Shown: positions 51,763 through 61,275 of the stretch, in pieces
Layout of the letters: the number at the start of each line of letters is the position of its first letter
Position numbering within the stretch: the stretch's first letter is position 1
Assembly: GCF_014172405.1 (NCBI RefSeq)
Contig: NZ_WNXC01000007.1
Location: 1-64,000, forward strand
Length of the DNA: 64,000 bases
From: Pedobacter gandavensis
GTDB lineage: Bacteria; Bacteroidota; Bacteroidia; Sphingobacteriales; Sphingobacteriaceae
Reading direction: 5' to 3'
The notes under the pieces: model-generated
Databases searched by the model: none
Told to the model about the DNA's origin: nothing
Seen by the model: the letters and a program-made list of their open reading frames with translations, nothing else
Program-made: the position numbers and the translations under genes

Positions 51763-51778
51763 CCGCTACTGCTGTCAT

Positions 51779-53488
51779 TTAATGAACTTCTGCCTTAATC
51801 ATATTGCTATTCCTGGCTCCCGAAAAAGGGTCTGTTCTTAAAGAAAAGATCAGTTTATACATACCTCCTTCTTTAGGCCCCAGGATTTCAGCGTTCAGCA
51901 CTACCGATTGTTTTGCAGGAATCCTCAGTTTTTGCAAGTTGGCTGCTTTGACCAATCTGAACTCAGAGAGATCCGGGCCATTTTTATAGCCATACTCCAA
52001 AACACAAGGCCATTTTTCGCCAGCATCATTCCCTAAGTAAATATCCTCATCATAAGGATTGGTGATCCGGAGCTTTAATACTCTAGGCTGATTTTTCCCA
52101 AGTAGTACTGACTTTTCTACCGGATTAACTGAGACCTTTTGATATAGCCTTACCGAATCAATCCAATTGCCATAATACAGACCTTTTGAGGTCTCCAACG
52201 TATCCTGACCAGCTAAACCTTTGCTATCTCGTCCAACCCAATACACTCGCTTATTTCTTAAACTGTCCTCCAACGACCAGATATCGTATTGATTTTTGCG
52301 GTAATTACGGGAATTATAACTAAAGCCTTTTGTGGTACGGTTGTAATAATTGTACTTTGATGGCTCTTGAAAACTATCCATAAAGATCACCGGTGCATCT
52401 CCTGCCTTTTCCTGAATTTGTTTTGCCCAGGTTTCATTGCCAAAATAATAAGCCACACTTTTATTCTTCATCAAGAAAGGAATAGGAATCAACAAGACCA
52501 ATCTGGCGATCAATATCAAGGCGATATTGGCAAGTGCCAGCCTTTCAAACCATTTAGGAACGGTTCTGTTTGACAAATAAAGATAGGCTAGAATAAACAG
52601 GCAAATCATGCCTGGTAAAGTCCAATGTGCCTCTACCCTACCTTTAAAAGTACTGAAGAAGAAAAAGATGAATATCCCAAAAAAGTTAACTTTAATCGCC
52701 CTGATAAACGTATCCGGGGTTTTCAATACCACTGCAGCGCGATACAAAAACCAACCCACCAATGGGCCTGCTAATGCCAACTGAGCCAGCAAATATTCCG
52801 TTGTAAACTTCAATTTATAAAAAGCTGCAGAACGATCTATCACATGATAATAAAATGAAGGGTAATTGTTTTCCATTTGCCAATAAATATGGGGAAAGAA
52901 AGCCAAGGTGGCTACCCCTACAATCAGCCAGAAAGAAGGTCTTTTCAGCAGGCTCAGGTTAGAAAGAATCGTAAATAACAAGACTAAAATCCCATGGTAT
53001 TTACTGTACAACAAGCAAGCAATCACCAATGCCAACAGCAAAGCCCATTTCAACTGATCTGAAGCCAGGTATTTCTGATAGACATAGAAAAATAAGATGG
53101 TAAAAAAGAATAAAGGCGCATCAGGAGTGGTAATGAACCCATAAACATGGAATAGCAGCACAGCACTGAACAACAAGATAAAGAGCTTGATATTTTCGCC
53201 ATAAGGCTTCACAATTTTCCAGAGAAAAAATACGGAAAGAGAGCTGCTGATCACGGTTAGGAAACGCATCCCCAAAGTGGAAGGCCACAGGAAATCTCCA
53301 ATTTTAATAAATAATGCGACCATCGGTGGATGGTCAAAATAACCCCAATCTAAGAACCTGGAGTACATCCAATAATAAGCTTCATCAGGATGAACCTCTA
53401 CAACACTGGCCTGAATGATGTTTAATATCGTCCAGATGCCTAAGAAAATAAACAATATTTGTTCAGGACTTTTTTTTGTTTGCAGCAT
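51779..53488 (-). CDS. GT39-type membrane glycosyltransferase
   Basis: This is a 569-residue integral membrane protein with about nine to eleven transmembrane segments. It has the N-terminal catalytic motif typical of the ArnT/PMT group (VEVHPDEAYYWMYSR, DWGYFDHPPMVALFI). A periplasmic C-terminal domain follows (about 400-569). The family transfers a sugar from a polyprenyl-phosphate donor to lipid A, protein or another acceptor on the outer side. The acceptor is unknown. It lies 12 bp after a GtrA-like gene, so both may act in flipping and transfer of the same lipid-linked sugar. Confidence 0.87.
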   Translation of the reverse strand: MLQTKKSPEQILFIFLGIWTILNIIQASVVEVHPDEAYYWMYSRFLDWGYFDHPPMVALFIKIGDFLWPSTLGMRFLTVISSSLSVFFLWKIVKPYGENIKLFILLFSAVLLFHVYGFITTPDAPLFFFTILFFYVYQKYLASDQLKWALLLALVIACLLYSKYHGILVLLFTILSNLSLLKRPSFWLIVGVATLAFFPHIYWQMENNYPSFYYHVIDRSAAFYKLKFTTEYLLAQLALAGPLVGWFLYRAAVVLKTPDTFIRAIKVNFFGIFIFFFFSTFKGRVEAHWTLPGMICLFILAYLYLSNRTVPKWFERLALANIALILIARLVLLIPIPFLMKNKSVAYYFGNETWAKQIQEKAGDAPVIFMDSFQEPSKYNYYNRTTKGFSYNSRNYRKNQYDIWSLEDSLRNKRVYWVGRDSKGLAGQDTLETSKGLYYGNWIDSVRLYQKVSVNPVEKSVLLGKNQPRVLKLRITNPYDEDIYLGNDAGEKWPCVLEYGYKNGPDLSEFRLVKAANLQKLRIPAKQSVVLNAEILGPKEGGMYKLIFSLRTDPFSGARNSNMIKAEVH

Positions 53489-53500
53489 GAAGCGTTGGTT

Positions 53501-53911
53501 TTAGCTAGAGAAAGTATATAGGTAATTGGCGAAAAAGTTCCACAGGGAGATCACCACAATGGCACAGGCTTTGGCCACATAAAAGTTCCATTTCAATTTA
53601 TCATGAAGCAGATAAATGAGGATATTACTGAGGAATAAACCCACCAACGCAATCATAAAAAACTTACTAAACTGCGTGATGCTGGCTGCTGCATGGTCTT
53701 CAAAAGTCCAGTTGCGATTAAGTGTATAATTGGAGGCCGTAGCGACCGTGAAACCCAATGAACTCGATACGTATTTATGGATTTTAAGCTTTTCCTTACA
53801 GACATAAGTAATGCCAAAATCAATAGCCAGACCAGAAAACCCAACCACACCAAATCTGATAAACTTATACAATAAGGTCTGGTTAAATTCAATCAGGGCA
53901 AGGTTCATCAT
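53501..53911 (-). CDS. GtrA-family membrane protein
   Basis: This is a 136-residue protein with four transmembrane segments (RFGVVGFSGLAIDFGITYV; SSLGFTVATASNYTLNRNWTF split; FMIALVGLFLSNILIYLL; AKACAIVVISLWNFFANYLYTF split) and the conserved NYxLNRxWTF motif. GtrA proteins are thought to flip undecaprenyl-phosphate-linked sugars. The ATG at 53911 is preferred; the frame extends nine codons further upstream without family similarity. It probably supplies the neighbouring GT39-type enzyme. Confidence 0.87.
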   Translation of the reverse strand: MMNLALIEFNQTLLYKFIRFGVVGFSGLAIDFGITYVCKEKLKIHKYVSSSLGFTVATASNYTLNRNWTFEDHAAASITQFSKFFMIALVGLFLSNILIYLLHDKLKWNFYVAKACAIVVISLWNFFANYLYTFSS

Positions 53912-53975
53912 AGCAATAGAAATCTGTACGTGCCGCAAAAGTACATATTAATTTCATTTATGAAAGATTCTGGTT

Positions 53976-54117
53976 TGGTCGGGAAGAAGGTTAACTCCAG
54001 TAGCAGTTGAGTAGGAGTTCCGAAGGAGTCCAATAGGCAAAATGCTACATCAACCCAAGCGCAACTCTTACCATCCTCCTACTATACCCTATTCCAACCT
54101 GCACTTCTTCCCGACCA
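53976..54117. repeat. Non-coding element with 14-bp terminal inverted repeats
   Basis: TGGTCGGGAAGAAG at 53976-53989 is the exact complement of CTTCTTCCCGACCA at 54104-54117. Outside these, GGTT and AACC extend the match past one bulge. Inside lie shorter complementary blocks (AGTAGGAG with CTCCTACT, AATAGG with CCTATT). There is no reading frame. It may be a MITE-like or palindromic intergenic element. No target-site duplication was seen. Confidence 0.55.
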
Positions 54118-54148
54118 CAACCCTAACTCCTCCTAAGGAGGAAACCGA

Positions 54149-55327
54149 TTACAATCTCTCGTTTTCTTTATTCTGATCAATTAAATGATGAATACGTTGT
54201 ACTGTTTCCGCAGATCTCAAACCATCTTCCTGCGTATGCAACACATAATCCAACAATTGATCTATCGTACTTGTGGCCACATGAATCCTGGAATCTGAGG
54301 CCGCATAATAAATAAACACCCTGCCATCCTCATCCGCGATCCAACCATTGCTAAACACCACATTAGACACATCACCAATTCTTTCCGCTCCTTCTGGTGC
54401 AATAAAATATCCCGCGGGTTTATGGATTACCCGGCTCAGGTCATTGAGGTCTGTCATGAACACATACAGCACATACCTTAATCCCGCAGCTGTATTTCTA
54501 ACCCCATGAGCGAGGTGCAACCAACCATATTTCGTTTTAATAGGCGCAGGTCCCTGACCATTTTTGGCTTCGTAAACCGTATGATATTCCTTTTTATCGA
54601 TCAGCAACTCTTCAGGAATCTCTGCATTTTCTATAGATTCAGAAAGGCCAAAAGCAATTCCACCACCATTTCCTGCTTCGATAAAAGAATCTTGCGGCCG
54701 CGTGTAAAATGCATATTTACCGGAGACAAACTCTGGATGAAGCACCACATTTCGCTGCTGTTGAGAGCTCGTTTTCAAATCTGCCAGGCGCTCCCAGGTT
54801 AACAAATCTTTACTGCGGATAATTCCACACTGTGCCAAGGCCGCTGATTGATCTCCTGGGGATGCCGAAGGATCTCTCCTTTCCGTACAAAACAGGCCAT
54901 AAACCCAGCCATCTTCATGAGCGGTTAGCCGCACATCATACACATTGGTATCCGGCAAATCTGTTTCAGGAATGACGACGGGGTATTCCCAGAATTTAAA
55001 CTGATCAATACCATTGTCGCTTTCCGCAATGGCAAAAAAAGACTTCCTGTCACTCGCCTCCACTCTGGCCATCAGGAGGTATTTGTTATTCCACTTAATC
55101 GCACCGGCATTAAACACCGAGTTGATACCAATTCGTTCCATCAGGAAAGGGTTACTTTCTCTGTTCAAATTATAACGCCAATAAAGCGGAGTATGTGCAG
55201 CGGTTAAAACCGGATTTTCATATCGGTTAAAAATACCATTTCCTAAGTTTTCAGATTTGTTTCTGCGCGTAAGTAAAGACTGATGGGCTAGGGAGAGCTC
55301 CTCCAGTCTTTTGTCGTAATCCATCAT
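54149..55327 (-). CDS. GH130 beta-mannoside phosphorylase (4-O-beta-D-mannosyl-D-glucose type)
   Basis: This is a 392-residue cytosolic five-bladed propeller of GH130. Characteristic segments are GINSVFNAGAIKWNNKYLLMARVE in part, TNVYDVRLTAHEDGW with the probable general-acid Asp, the phosphate-binding arginines in CTERRDPS and QQQRNVVLHPEF, and HTVYEAKNGQGPAPIKT. The length near 390 and these motifs place it with GH130_1, which phosphorolyses mannosyl-glucose to mannose-1-phosphate and glucose. It lies 9 bp after a sodium symporter that probably imports the disaccharide. Confidence 0.86.
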   Translation of the reverse strand: MMDYDKRLEELSLAHQSLLTRRNKSENLGNGIFNRYENPVLTAAHTPLYWRYNLNRESNPFLMERIGINSVFNAGAIKWNNKYLLMARVEASDRKSFFAIAESDNGIDQFKFWEYPVVIPETDLPDTNVYDVRLTAHEDGWVYGLFCTERRDPSASPGDQSAALAQCGIIRSKDLLTWERLADLKTSSQQQRNVVLHPEFVSGKYAFYTRPQDSFIEAGNGGGIAFGLSESIENAEIPEELLIDKKEYHTVYEAKNGQGPAPIKTKYGWLHLAHGVRNTAAGLRYVLYVFMTDLNDLSRVIHKPAGYFIAPEGAERIGDVSNVVFSNGWIADEDGRVFIYYAASDSRIHVATSTIDQLLDYVLHTQEDGLRSAETVQRIHHLIDQNKENERL

Positions 55328-55336
55328 ATAGTTCTA

Positions 55337-57166
55337 TTAATCTTCGAGTTTATTCCACCAGGTTCTTTTCAGGATGAATACAATGACTGCCAGTATGGCT
55401 ATTGTAATCATCAAGGGCATTTTCATCATTAAAATCAGGTACATTGGCAGCAGGGTGAGGCAAAGCTGTGCAATAATGCCCAGTACCACATTGAACATAT
55501 CCCTGCCAAAATTTTTATTCGCCTGAAAGGATGGATCCTCTTTTAAAACCAGTTGATGAACAGGTTTCCAAAATCCCCAGGGCCGAACAGTTCGGTAAAA
55601 ACTTTTAAGCGTCTCTTCGTCTGTGGGCGGAGCCATATAGGTTCCAATTACTGAACCTGCCAGGGAAAGCAGGAATAGCAATGGGAAATAATACAGGAAT
55701 TCTACTCCTGAAAAGAACCTGGTAAATACCAGGGCGGCGATGATTCCGGTAAACATTCCCCAGAAAAAACCGTTGGAATTGAACCTCCACCAATGCCATT
55801 TCAAGACATTTGCAGCAATATATCCACCATACAAAGCAGATACGATCCACTGCAATACACTATTCACATCCCTGGCAAAGAAGCCTAAGGTTATTCCAAC
55901 TACAACCACCAATACCCCTGATAAATAATTCATAGAAATGATCTTTTTATTTGAGGCTTCAGGGTTGATGTATTTGAGATAAACATCATTCACAATATAG
56001 GCTTGAGCTGCATTCAATGTTCCACTAAAAGTCCCCATAAAAGCCCCTAGAAGACCTGTAAGCACTAATCCGAATAAGCCAACCGGTACAAAACTATGGA
56101 TACTTGCCGGCAAAATCCTTTCATAATCTATCGCGCCATCCAATCCTTTTAAGTTCATTTGGTCATAGTAAAGAATCCCCAAAACCGTTAGACCCACAAT
56201 AAGTGAATAACGGATTGGCAGCAATACAATAGAGACAAACCCACTCATTTTACTTGCTTCTTTAGGAGATCTGGTGGACAAGATTTTTTGCATATCATAG
56301 TTTGGTGGCGGCCCGGCTAAGGAAGCAAACACCCCTTTAAACAGCATCATCATAAAGAAAATGCTGAACAATGAATAGCCATCGCTTTCTATTTTTTTAT
56401 TGACATCATTGATGATACCCGTCCAGTCGAGCTCCAAATGCGTTCCGAAGAAAGGACTATCCCAGCCTTTTGGCACATTTAGATGCTGACCGTTCAGGTT
56501 AACCATCGCAATTACGGCAATGGAAATGCAAACAACCGTCATGATGGCGTACTTGATCATGTCGCCAAACACGATCCCATGCATTCCTCCCAGAATAGAA
56601 TAAAACATGGCAAAAAGCGTGAATATAATACCATAAAAATGAGGCACATAATGCGGGGAAACTTCAAAAGGCACATAGGCTTTTACAAAATCCCAGGGAA
56701 TAAAAATCTCTACAAATTTACCGAGCCCGATGAAACCATAGGCCAGAAAGCCCAGGCAACTCAGCAGCGCAAAGGCAACTACCACTTTATGAGAAGCGCC
56801 CACTCCGCGTCCTTTCAATCCAAATCTGGTAGAAAGCCATTCTGCACCCGTAGTGGCATTAGAGCGCCGCAACCATTTCGACAAATACATCATCAGAAAA
56901 ACCTGATTAAATACCGGCCATAGCCATGGAATCCAGATGCTTTTCATCCCATAGACAAAGCAGAGACTCACCATCCACATGGTACCACTAATGTCAAACA
57001 TATCCGAGGCATCACTCAACCCCAGCTTATACCAAGGCAATGATTTGCCTCCCATGATATAACTCTGGTTATTTTCTTTCGCCTTTTTACGATACCAAAA
57101 GCCAATAATGATCGTACTGATCAGATAGGTGACGATGATGAGGACATCTATGAGTTGAAACTTCAT
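55337..57166 (-). CDS. Sodium:solute symporter (SSS family), sugar type
   Basis: This is a 609-residue inner-membrane symporter with about 14 hydrophobic segments. It has the sodium-symporter start (LIDVLIIVTYLISTIIIGFWYRKK split), the SYIMGGKSLPWYKLGLSDASDMFDISGTMW region split across the first helices, and a long LLGAFMGTFSGTLNAAQAYIVNDVY motif. Pairing with the GH130 phosphorylase suggests uptake of mannosyl-glucose or mannobiose. It is transcribed divergently from an AraC-type regulator, 162 bp away. Confidence 0.85.
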   Translation of the reverse strand: MKFQLIDVLIIVTYLISTIIIGFWYRKKAKENNQSYIMGGKSLPWYKLGLSDASDMFDISGTMWMVSLCFVYGMKSIWIPWLWPVFNQVFLMMYLSKWLRRSNATTGAEWLSTRFGLKGRGVGASHKVVVAFALLSCLGFLAYGFIGLGKFVEIFIPWDFVKAYVPFEVSPHYVPHFYGIIFTLFAMFYSILGGMHGIVFGDMIKYAIMTVVCISIAVIAMVNLNGQHLNVPKGWDSPFFGTHLELDWTGIINDVNKKIESDGYSLFSIFFMMMLFKGVFASLAGPPPNYDMQKILSTRSPKEASKMSGFVSIVLLPIRYSLIVGLTVLGILYYDQMNLKGLDGAIDYERILPASIHSFVPVGLFGLVLTGLLGAFMGTFSGTLNAAQAYIVNDVYLKYINPEASNKKIISMNYLSGVLVVVVGITLGFFARDVNSVLQWIVSALYGGYIAANVLKWHWWRFNSNGFFWGMFTGIIAALVFTRFFSGVEFLYYFPLLFLLSLAGSVIGTYMAPPTDEETLKSFYRTVRPWGFWKPVHQLVLKEDPSFQANKNFGRDMFNVVLGIIAQLCLTLLPMYLILMMKMPLMITIAILAVIVFILKRTWWNKLED

Positions 57167-57258
57167 AAAATCAAAACTATACTATTTTCGCATATAGCTT
57201 CAATACTTTTTTAACAATTAATTGTATTCACAGAACAAAAAGACTCATTAACACGTCA

Positions 57259-57287
57259 TTAATACTACTTTCGATTAGTACTATTTT
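57259..57287. promoter_or_regulatory. Candidate AraC-type operator, imperfect direct repeat
   Basis: TTAATACTACTTT (57259-57271) and TTAGTACTATTTT (57275-57287) match at 10 of 13 positions in direct orientation with 16-bp periodicity. They lie between the symporter and the regulator. AraC-type dimers usually bind tandem direct repeats in such gaps. Confidence 0.35.
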
Positions 57288-57328
57288 AACACAAACCTAA
57301 TTCATTACCGTACAATTGTTATATTTAT

Positions 57329-58207
57329 ATGATGGGCAATAACATAGTCAGGGAAATCACCCCTTTAACGCAGAGCGATTGCTTTACGATTTTTTCCAGG
57401 ACAAAAAAGGATTTTGACTTTCCTTTACATTACCACGAAGAGTATGAATTGAATTTGATTTTACATGCGAAAGGGGCTAAAAGGATCGTCGGAGATCATA
57501 TTGAGACCATAGAAGATGCGGAATTGGTTTTTATAGGTCCGAATCTGTACCATGCCTGGTTTACCCATCAATGTAAAAGTGAAGAAATTCTGGAGATTAC
57601 CATTCAATTTCACAAAGACCTGTTTGATGATCGTTTACTCAAAAGAAACCAGTTAAGCTTCATTGCCAATATGTTTGACCGTTCCCAAAAAGGGATTTTA
57701 TTCTCGGCGGATACAATTGAGCGATTGGTTCCTAGAATTCTTTCTTTAAGTCAGAAGAAAGGTTTTGATTCTGTTTTAGAGTTATTTTCCATCTTACACG
57801 ACCTCTCTATTTCCAGGAATATACGCACGCTATCAAACTCTAGTTTCAACAATGAACAGTTCAATTACAACAGTCGCAGGATAGAAAAAGCCTTTGATTA
57901 TATGAATGCGAATTACAATAGAGGGGTTTCCCTGGAGGAGGTAGCCAAAGCGGCAAGCATGCCAGAAGTATCCTTCAGTAGGTTTATTAAGAAGAGAACG
58001 GGGAGTACTTTTATTGACAGTCTAAATGAGATCCGCTTGGGACATGCCACAAAAATGCTAATTTCCAGCACACAGACAATTTCAGAAATCGCTTACAAGT
58101 GTGGATTCAACAACATTTCTAACTTTAACCGCATTTTTAAAAAGAAGAAAAACTGTACACCTAAAGAGTTTAGAGACAGTTTTTCCGGTACCCGTTCCTT
58201 TATTTAG
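57329..58207 (+). CDS. AraC-family transcriptional regulator with cupin sensor
   Basis: This is a 292-residue regulator. The N-terminal cupin-like domain (about 15-165) contains FDFPLHYHEEYELNLILHAKG split, with the typical His pair. Two helix-turn-helix units at about 190-285 include VSLEEVAKAASMPEVSFSRF and TISEIAYKCGFNNISNFNRIF. It is divergent from the GH130-symporter pair and probably activates it in response to a mannose-containing sugar. A start at the second ATG (57332) is equally possible. Confidence 0.88.
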   Translation: MMGNNIVREITPLTQSDCFTIFSRTKKDFDFPLHYHEEYELNLILHAKGAKRIVGDHIETIEDAELVFIGPNLYHAWFTHQCKSEEILEITIQFHKDLFDDRLLKRNQLSFIANMFDRSQKGILFSADTIERLVPRILSLSQKKGFDSVLELFSILHDLSISRNIRTLSNSSFNNEQFNYNSRRIEKAFDYMNANYNRGVSLEEVAKAASMPEVSFSRFIKKRTGSTFIDSLNEIRLGHATKMLISSTQTISEIAYKCGFNNISNFNRIFKKKKNCTPKEFRDSFSGTRSFI

Positions 58208-58225
58208 CTGGGATCTGCGCTTTAC

Positions 58226-58915
58226 CTAGTTCATATTGAACTTATCATTTCTCACTTGCACCACATTGGATGCAGAAATAATCCCGACGACCAGAATTCC
58301 GATCAAAACTGCCAGGGCAATCTGCAAGGTCGAATAAAGCTTACTTCTGGACACCATAGATTCAGAGCTCTGAATCAGCTCCTTCCCTACCTGCGTCTGG
58401 ATGATCATCAATTCCGTGAGCTGCTGCAGCGTTTTTCTAGAAGTCGCTCTTCCTACAGTCTCATAAAGTTTTCGTCCATCTTCGATGCTATGACTGTCAC
58501 TTAAAGAAATCACATGTTGTTCTGCCGCTATAGAATTGATCAATCTAACTTTCAATTCTTTCAATTGCTCCTTTTCCTGCTTCACAAGAAAGGTCTTTTC
58601 ATATTTTTTCATCAGTGAATCAATCGTGGAATTGAAGTTCTGAAACTGACTTTTTAGCAAACCGATATCCTTCTGCTCCGGATTCCCGGAATATAGGAAA
58701 CTATCCAGGGTATATTTCTTTGCAAAGATGTTTTCTGCAATGTAAAATAGGTCTGTTGCAGGGATTAAACGATCATTATACATGGACACGAAAGATTCAT
58801 TCATGCTTTTCACACTCTTATCTTCCAAAATTCTGATCAGAATCATACAGGCCATAATCGCAAACAGAAAGGTAGCGATTTTCATTTTCTGTTTTAAAGA
58901 ATAGGCAACTTTCAT
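58226..58915 (-). CDS. Orphan four-helix-bundle sensor protein
   Basis: This is a 229-residue protein with an N-terminal transmembrane segment (IATFLFAIMACMILIRIL), an extracytoplasmic four-helix bundle like the 4HB sensor of chemoreceptors (about 32-190, many Ser/Glu/Leu heptads) and a second transmembrane segment (ALAVLIGILVVGIISASNVV). It ends only ten residues after that, so HAMP, kinase or methyl-accepting output domains are missing. It could be truncated, or may work with a partner protein. No neighbouring signalling gene is present. Confidence 0.65.
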   Translation of the reverse strand: MKVAYSLKQKMKIATFLFAIMACMILIRILEDKSVKSMNESFVSMYNDRLIPATDLFYIAENIFAKKYTLDSFLYSGNPEQKDIGLLKSQFQNFNSTIDSLMKKYEKTFLVKQEKEQLKELKVRLINSIAAEQHVISLSDSHSIEDGRKLYETVGRATSRKTLQQLTELMIIQTQVGKELIQSSESMVSRSKLYSTLQIALAVLIGILVVGIISASNVVQVRNDKFNMN

Positions 58916-58939
58916 ATCGTTTAGGTATTTAGCGTTAAG

Positions 58940-60376
58940 TTAATCTTCTATAGGGGAAGCAAAAAGGTTTGGAGCAAAATTTACTAAAAATAATTCTCTT
59001 TTTGCCCTGGTTACACCAGTATACAACCATCGTAAAAAATCCAGGTCAATCATTTCTTCTGTTAAATACCCCTGATCGACGAATACAGCTTCCCATTGCC
59101 CACCTTGCGCCTTGTGACAAGTTACTGCATAGGCAAATTTAATTTGTAGGGCATTGTAATATGGATCTGCTTTAATCGCATTGAAACGTTCTCTTTTATT
59201 GGTCAGGTGTTCATATTCGACATTTAAAGCTTCAAAAAGCTTATTTCCGAGTTCATAAGAAAGATTGGGTGTTTCTGCGGTTAAAGTATCGAGCATGACT
59301 TTACAGGATATTTGTCCGGCGTCCGGGAAATCCAGAAACTCGAGTGCTACTTCTGCGAAGCGGAAGCCGAAACGTTCTTCTGTGCCCCTCACCCTTACAA
59401 TTTTGGCCATATCACCATTGGCGATAAATGCCGCAGATTCATTGTCTGGAAGCCAGAAATAATTGTTCTTAACCACCATGATCTGGTCACCCCCGGTGAG
59501 CTCTTCTTCGCGATAAAGTATTCTTGCACGGATCTGCTGATTGTATACATTTGCTGATTTATTAGACCGACAGACCACTAACGTATTCTCCATACCAAAT
59601 TTGCTATAGGCGTATTCTAATCCCTCAACCAGCTTAAGACCGGTCATTCTAAAAATATCCTTATAACCTGTCGTCATAAATTTAGGCAGCTCAATCTCAT
59701 CCGCCTCTTCTGAGGAGCCTTCATTGATCAGTCTCCGCAGCATGGTGGCATTGGCGAGAATTCCGGATTCCTTCTCTTGTCGCACAACCTCCTGAAGCTC
59801 TACGGCGCGTACTGACATCCCAAAATTACCCGCTACATATTCCTTATTTAGCGCTGGGCTATCCATACTTCCTACTGGTGGCAACTGTGCCGTATCTCCG
59901 ACAAAAATTGCCGCACAGTTTTTTTGGTTGTATACATATTGCATCAAATCCCTCAAAAAGGAAGAACCTGTTTGGGTATTCCATTCGTCGGCAATCATAG
60001 AAGCCTCATCAATGATGAACACCGTATGTTCTGCCAGATTTGGGGCAATCTGAAAAGACAGATCTGTAGATACTGCAGATTTTTTCCTATAAATCCGCTT
60101 ATGAATTGTGAGGGCTTTACGCCCGGTATAGTTGCTCATCACCTTGGCCGCGCGCCCTGTAGGCGCCATCAACACCGCTTTAAAGCCAAATTTCGGTAAT
60201 GCTTTAACTAAGGCGCCAACAGAAGTGGTTTTTCCCGTACCGGCATAACCCCTCAATATAAAACACTGATCATCTAAGCCTTGGCTTAAAAAAGCCGCCA
60301 TTTCCTGGCAAAAAACAAGCTGTTCTGCCGTTGGTGTAAAGGCATAAGACTGGGCTATAATTGATGCTTTATCCAT
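58940..60376 (-). CDS. RecD-like superfamily 1 DNA helicase
   Basis: This is a 478-residue helicase. Walker A is GYAGTGKTT (Gly43-Thr51), Walker B is VFIIDEASMI, motif III FVGDTAQLPPVG and motif VI YTGVTRAKRELFLVNF. The UvrD-like C-terminal part carries FAYAVTCHKAQGGQW. It lacks the long N-terminal regions of RecD2, and no recB or recC gene is near. Role in repair or replication is inferred. The gene is divergent from the DUF3822 gene. Confidence 0.87.
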   Translation of the reverse strand: MDKASIIAQSYAFTPTAEQLVFCQEMAAFLSQGLDDQCFILRGYAGTGKTTSVGALVKALPKFGFKAVLMAPTGRAAKVMSNYTGRKALTIHKRIYRKKSAVSTDLSFQIAPNLAEHTVFIIDEASMIADEWNTQTGSSFLRDLMQYVYNQKNCAAIFVGDTAQLPPVGSMDSPALNKEYVAGNFGMSVRAVELQEVVRQEKESGILANATMLRRLINEGSSEEADEIELPKFMTTGYKDIFRMTGLKLVEGLEYAYSKFGMENTLVVCRSNKSANVYNQQIRARILYREEELTGGDQIMVVKNNYFWLPDNESAAFIANGDMAKIVRVRGTEERFGFRFAEVALEFLDFPDAGQISCKVMLDTLTAETPNLSYELGNKLFEALNVEYEHLTNKRERFNAIKADPYYNALQIKFAYAVTCHKAQGGQWEAVFVDQGYLTEEMIDLDFLRWLYTGVTRAKRELFLVNFAPNLFASPIED

Positions 60377-60415
60377 TTAACAAAGATGCAATGGTGATGT
60401 TATAGAAAAAAGGAT

Positions 60416-60423
60416 TAATTTTG
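60416..60423 (+). promoter_or_regulatory. -7 element for DUF3822-rsmD
   Basis: TAATTTTG matches TAnnTTTG and lies 21 bp before the ATG at 60445. No TTG is seen at the -33 distance. It overlaps the TTG that opens the longer reading frame, which argues for the ATG as start. Confidence 0.5.
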
Positions 60424-60444
60424 ATCTTAAATAATTTGATACAG

Positions 60445-61275
60445 ATGAGCCATAAAAACAGCATTTTATTAGTTGATCCTGAATTTGATCCTAGTACTGC
60501 GCCCGACTGCAATTTATTGTTAAAAATTACCGCAGATAGCTTCTCCTATGCCATTATTGACAAAACCAGCAACCAATTAAAAGCGGTTTATGACCAGCAG
60601 GAATCTAAGAATATTCCACAAGATCTTGCTACAAAATTAAAAAACGACAGTTACCTGAACTTGGCTTTTAAAGACATTAAGGTAGCTGTGTATAGCGAAA
60701 ACTCTATTTCCATTCCGACGGAATTCTTTGATGCTAAAAACTTAAATCAATACGCGAAATTCTTCACAGAAGAGCAGTCAGACAAGCTCTATGTCAGGCC
60801 ATTTGCAAATTACGGTTTCACCTCCATTTTTACGCTTCAGCGTTTCATGGATGAGACACTGGCAGATGCTTTATTGAGCTGTAAGTTATTTGATCAGCTG
60901 GCCCCAGTGTTGGCCATGGTTCCCGATGGTGCTCAAAAAACTTTGGTATTGGATTTCACTGCGGCCTCTTTCACCGCAGTATTTACCGAAGGGGAAAAAC
61001 TGATTTTCCGCAATTGTTACGAAATTGAAAATGCGGAGGAGTTTAATTATTACCTGCTATTGATCATCAATCAGATTAAAATAGACCACAAAGATACGGA
61101 GGTACGCTTGAGTGGTATCATTCATGAGAATGATACTTACTATCAATGTCTGGAGAAATATTTCCAGAAAATAGAATTTAACAATCCCTTAAGTGATCAG
61201 GTAGATCACAAAATTTTAGAAGACATGCCTGCTCATTATTACAGCAGCTTGCTAGCACTGGATATATGCGAATAA
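60445..61275 (+). CDS. DUF3822 family protein
   Basis: This is a 276-residue cytosolic protein of the Bacteroidota-specific DUF3822 family. The tandem arrangement (SFSYAIIDKTSNQLKAVYD; later KTLVLDFTAASFTAVFTEGEKLIFRN split) suggests an actin/Hsp70-like ATPase fold, as I recall is proposed for the family. It precedes rsmD with a 10-bp overlap, an arrangement common in this phylum. The function is unknown. Confidence 0.78.
   Translation: MSHKNSILLVDPEFDPSTAPDCNLLLKITADSFSYAIIDKTSNQLKAVYDQQESKNIPQDLATKLKNDSYLNLAFKDIKVAVYSENSISIPTEFFDAKNLNQYAKFFTEEQSDKLYVRPFANYGFTSIFTLQRFMDETLADALLSCKLFDQLAPVLAMVPDGAQKTLVLDFTAASFTAVFTEGEKLIFRNCYEIENAEEFNYYLLLIINQIKIDHKDTEVRLSGIIHENDTYYQCLEKYFQKIEFNNPLSDQVDHKILEDMPAHYYSSLLALDICE

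Noticed and set aside
51779..53938. O-antigen or capsule biosynthesis cluster
   Set aside because: Only GtrA and one GT39-type enzyme are present; no sugar-nucleotide, Wzx or Wzy genes adjoin them.
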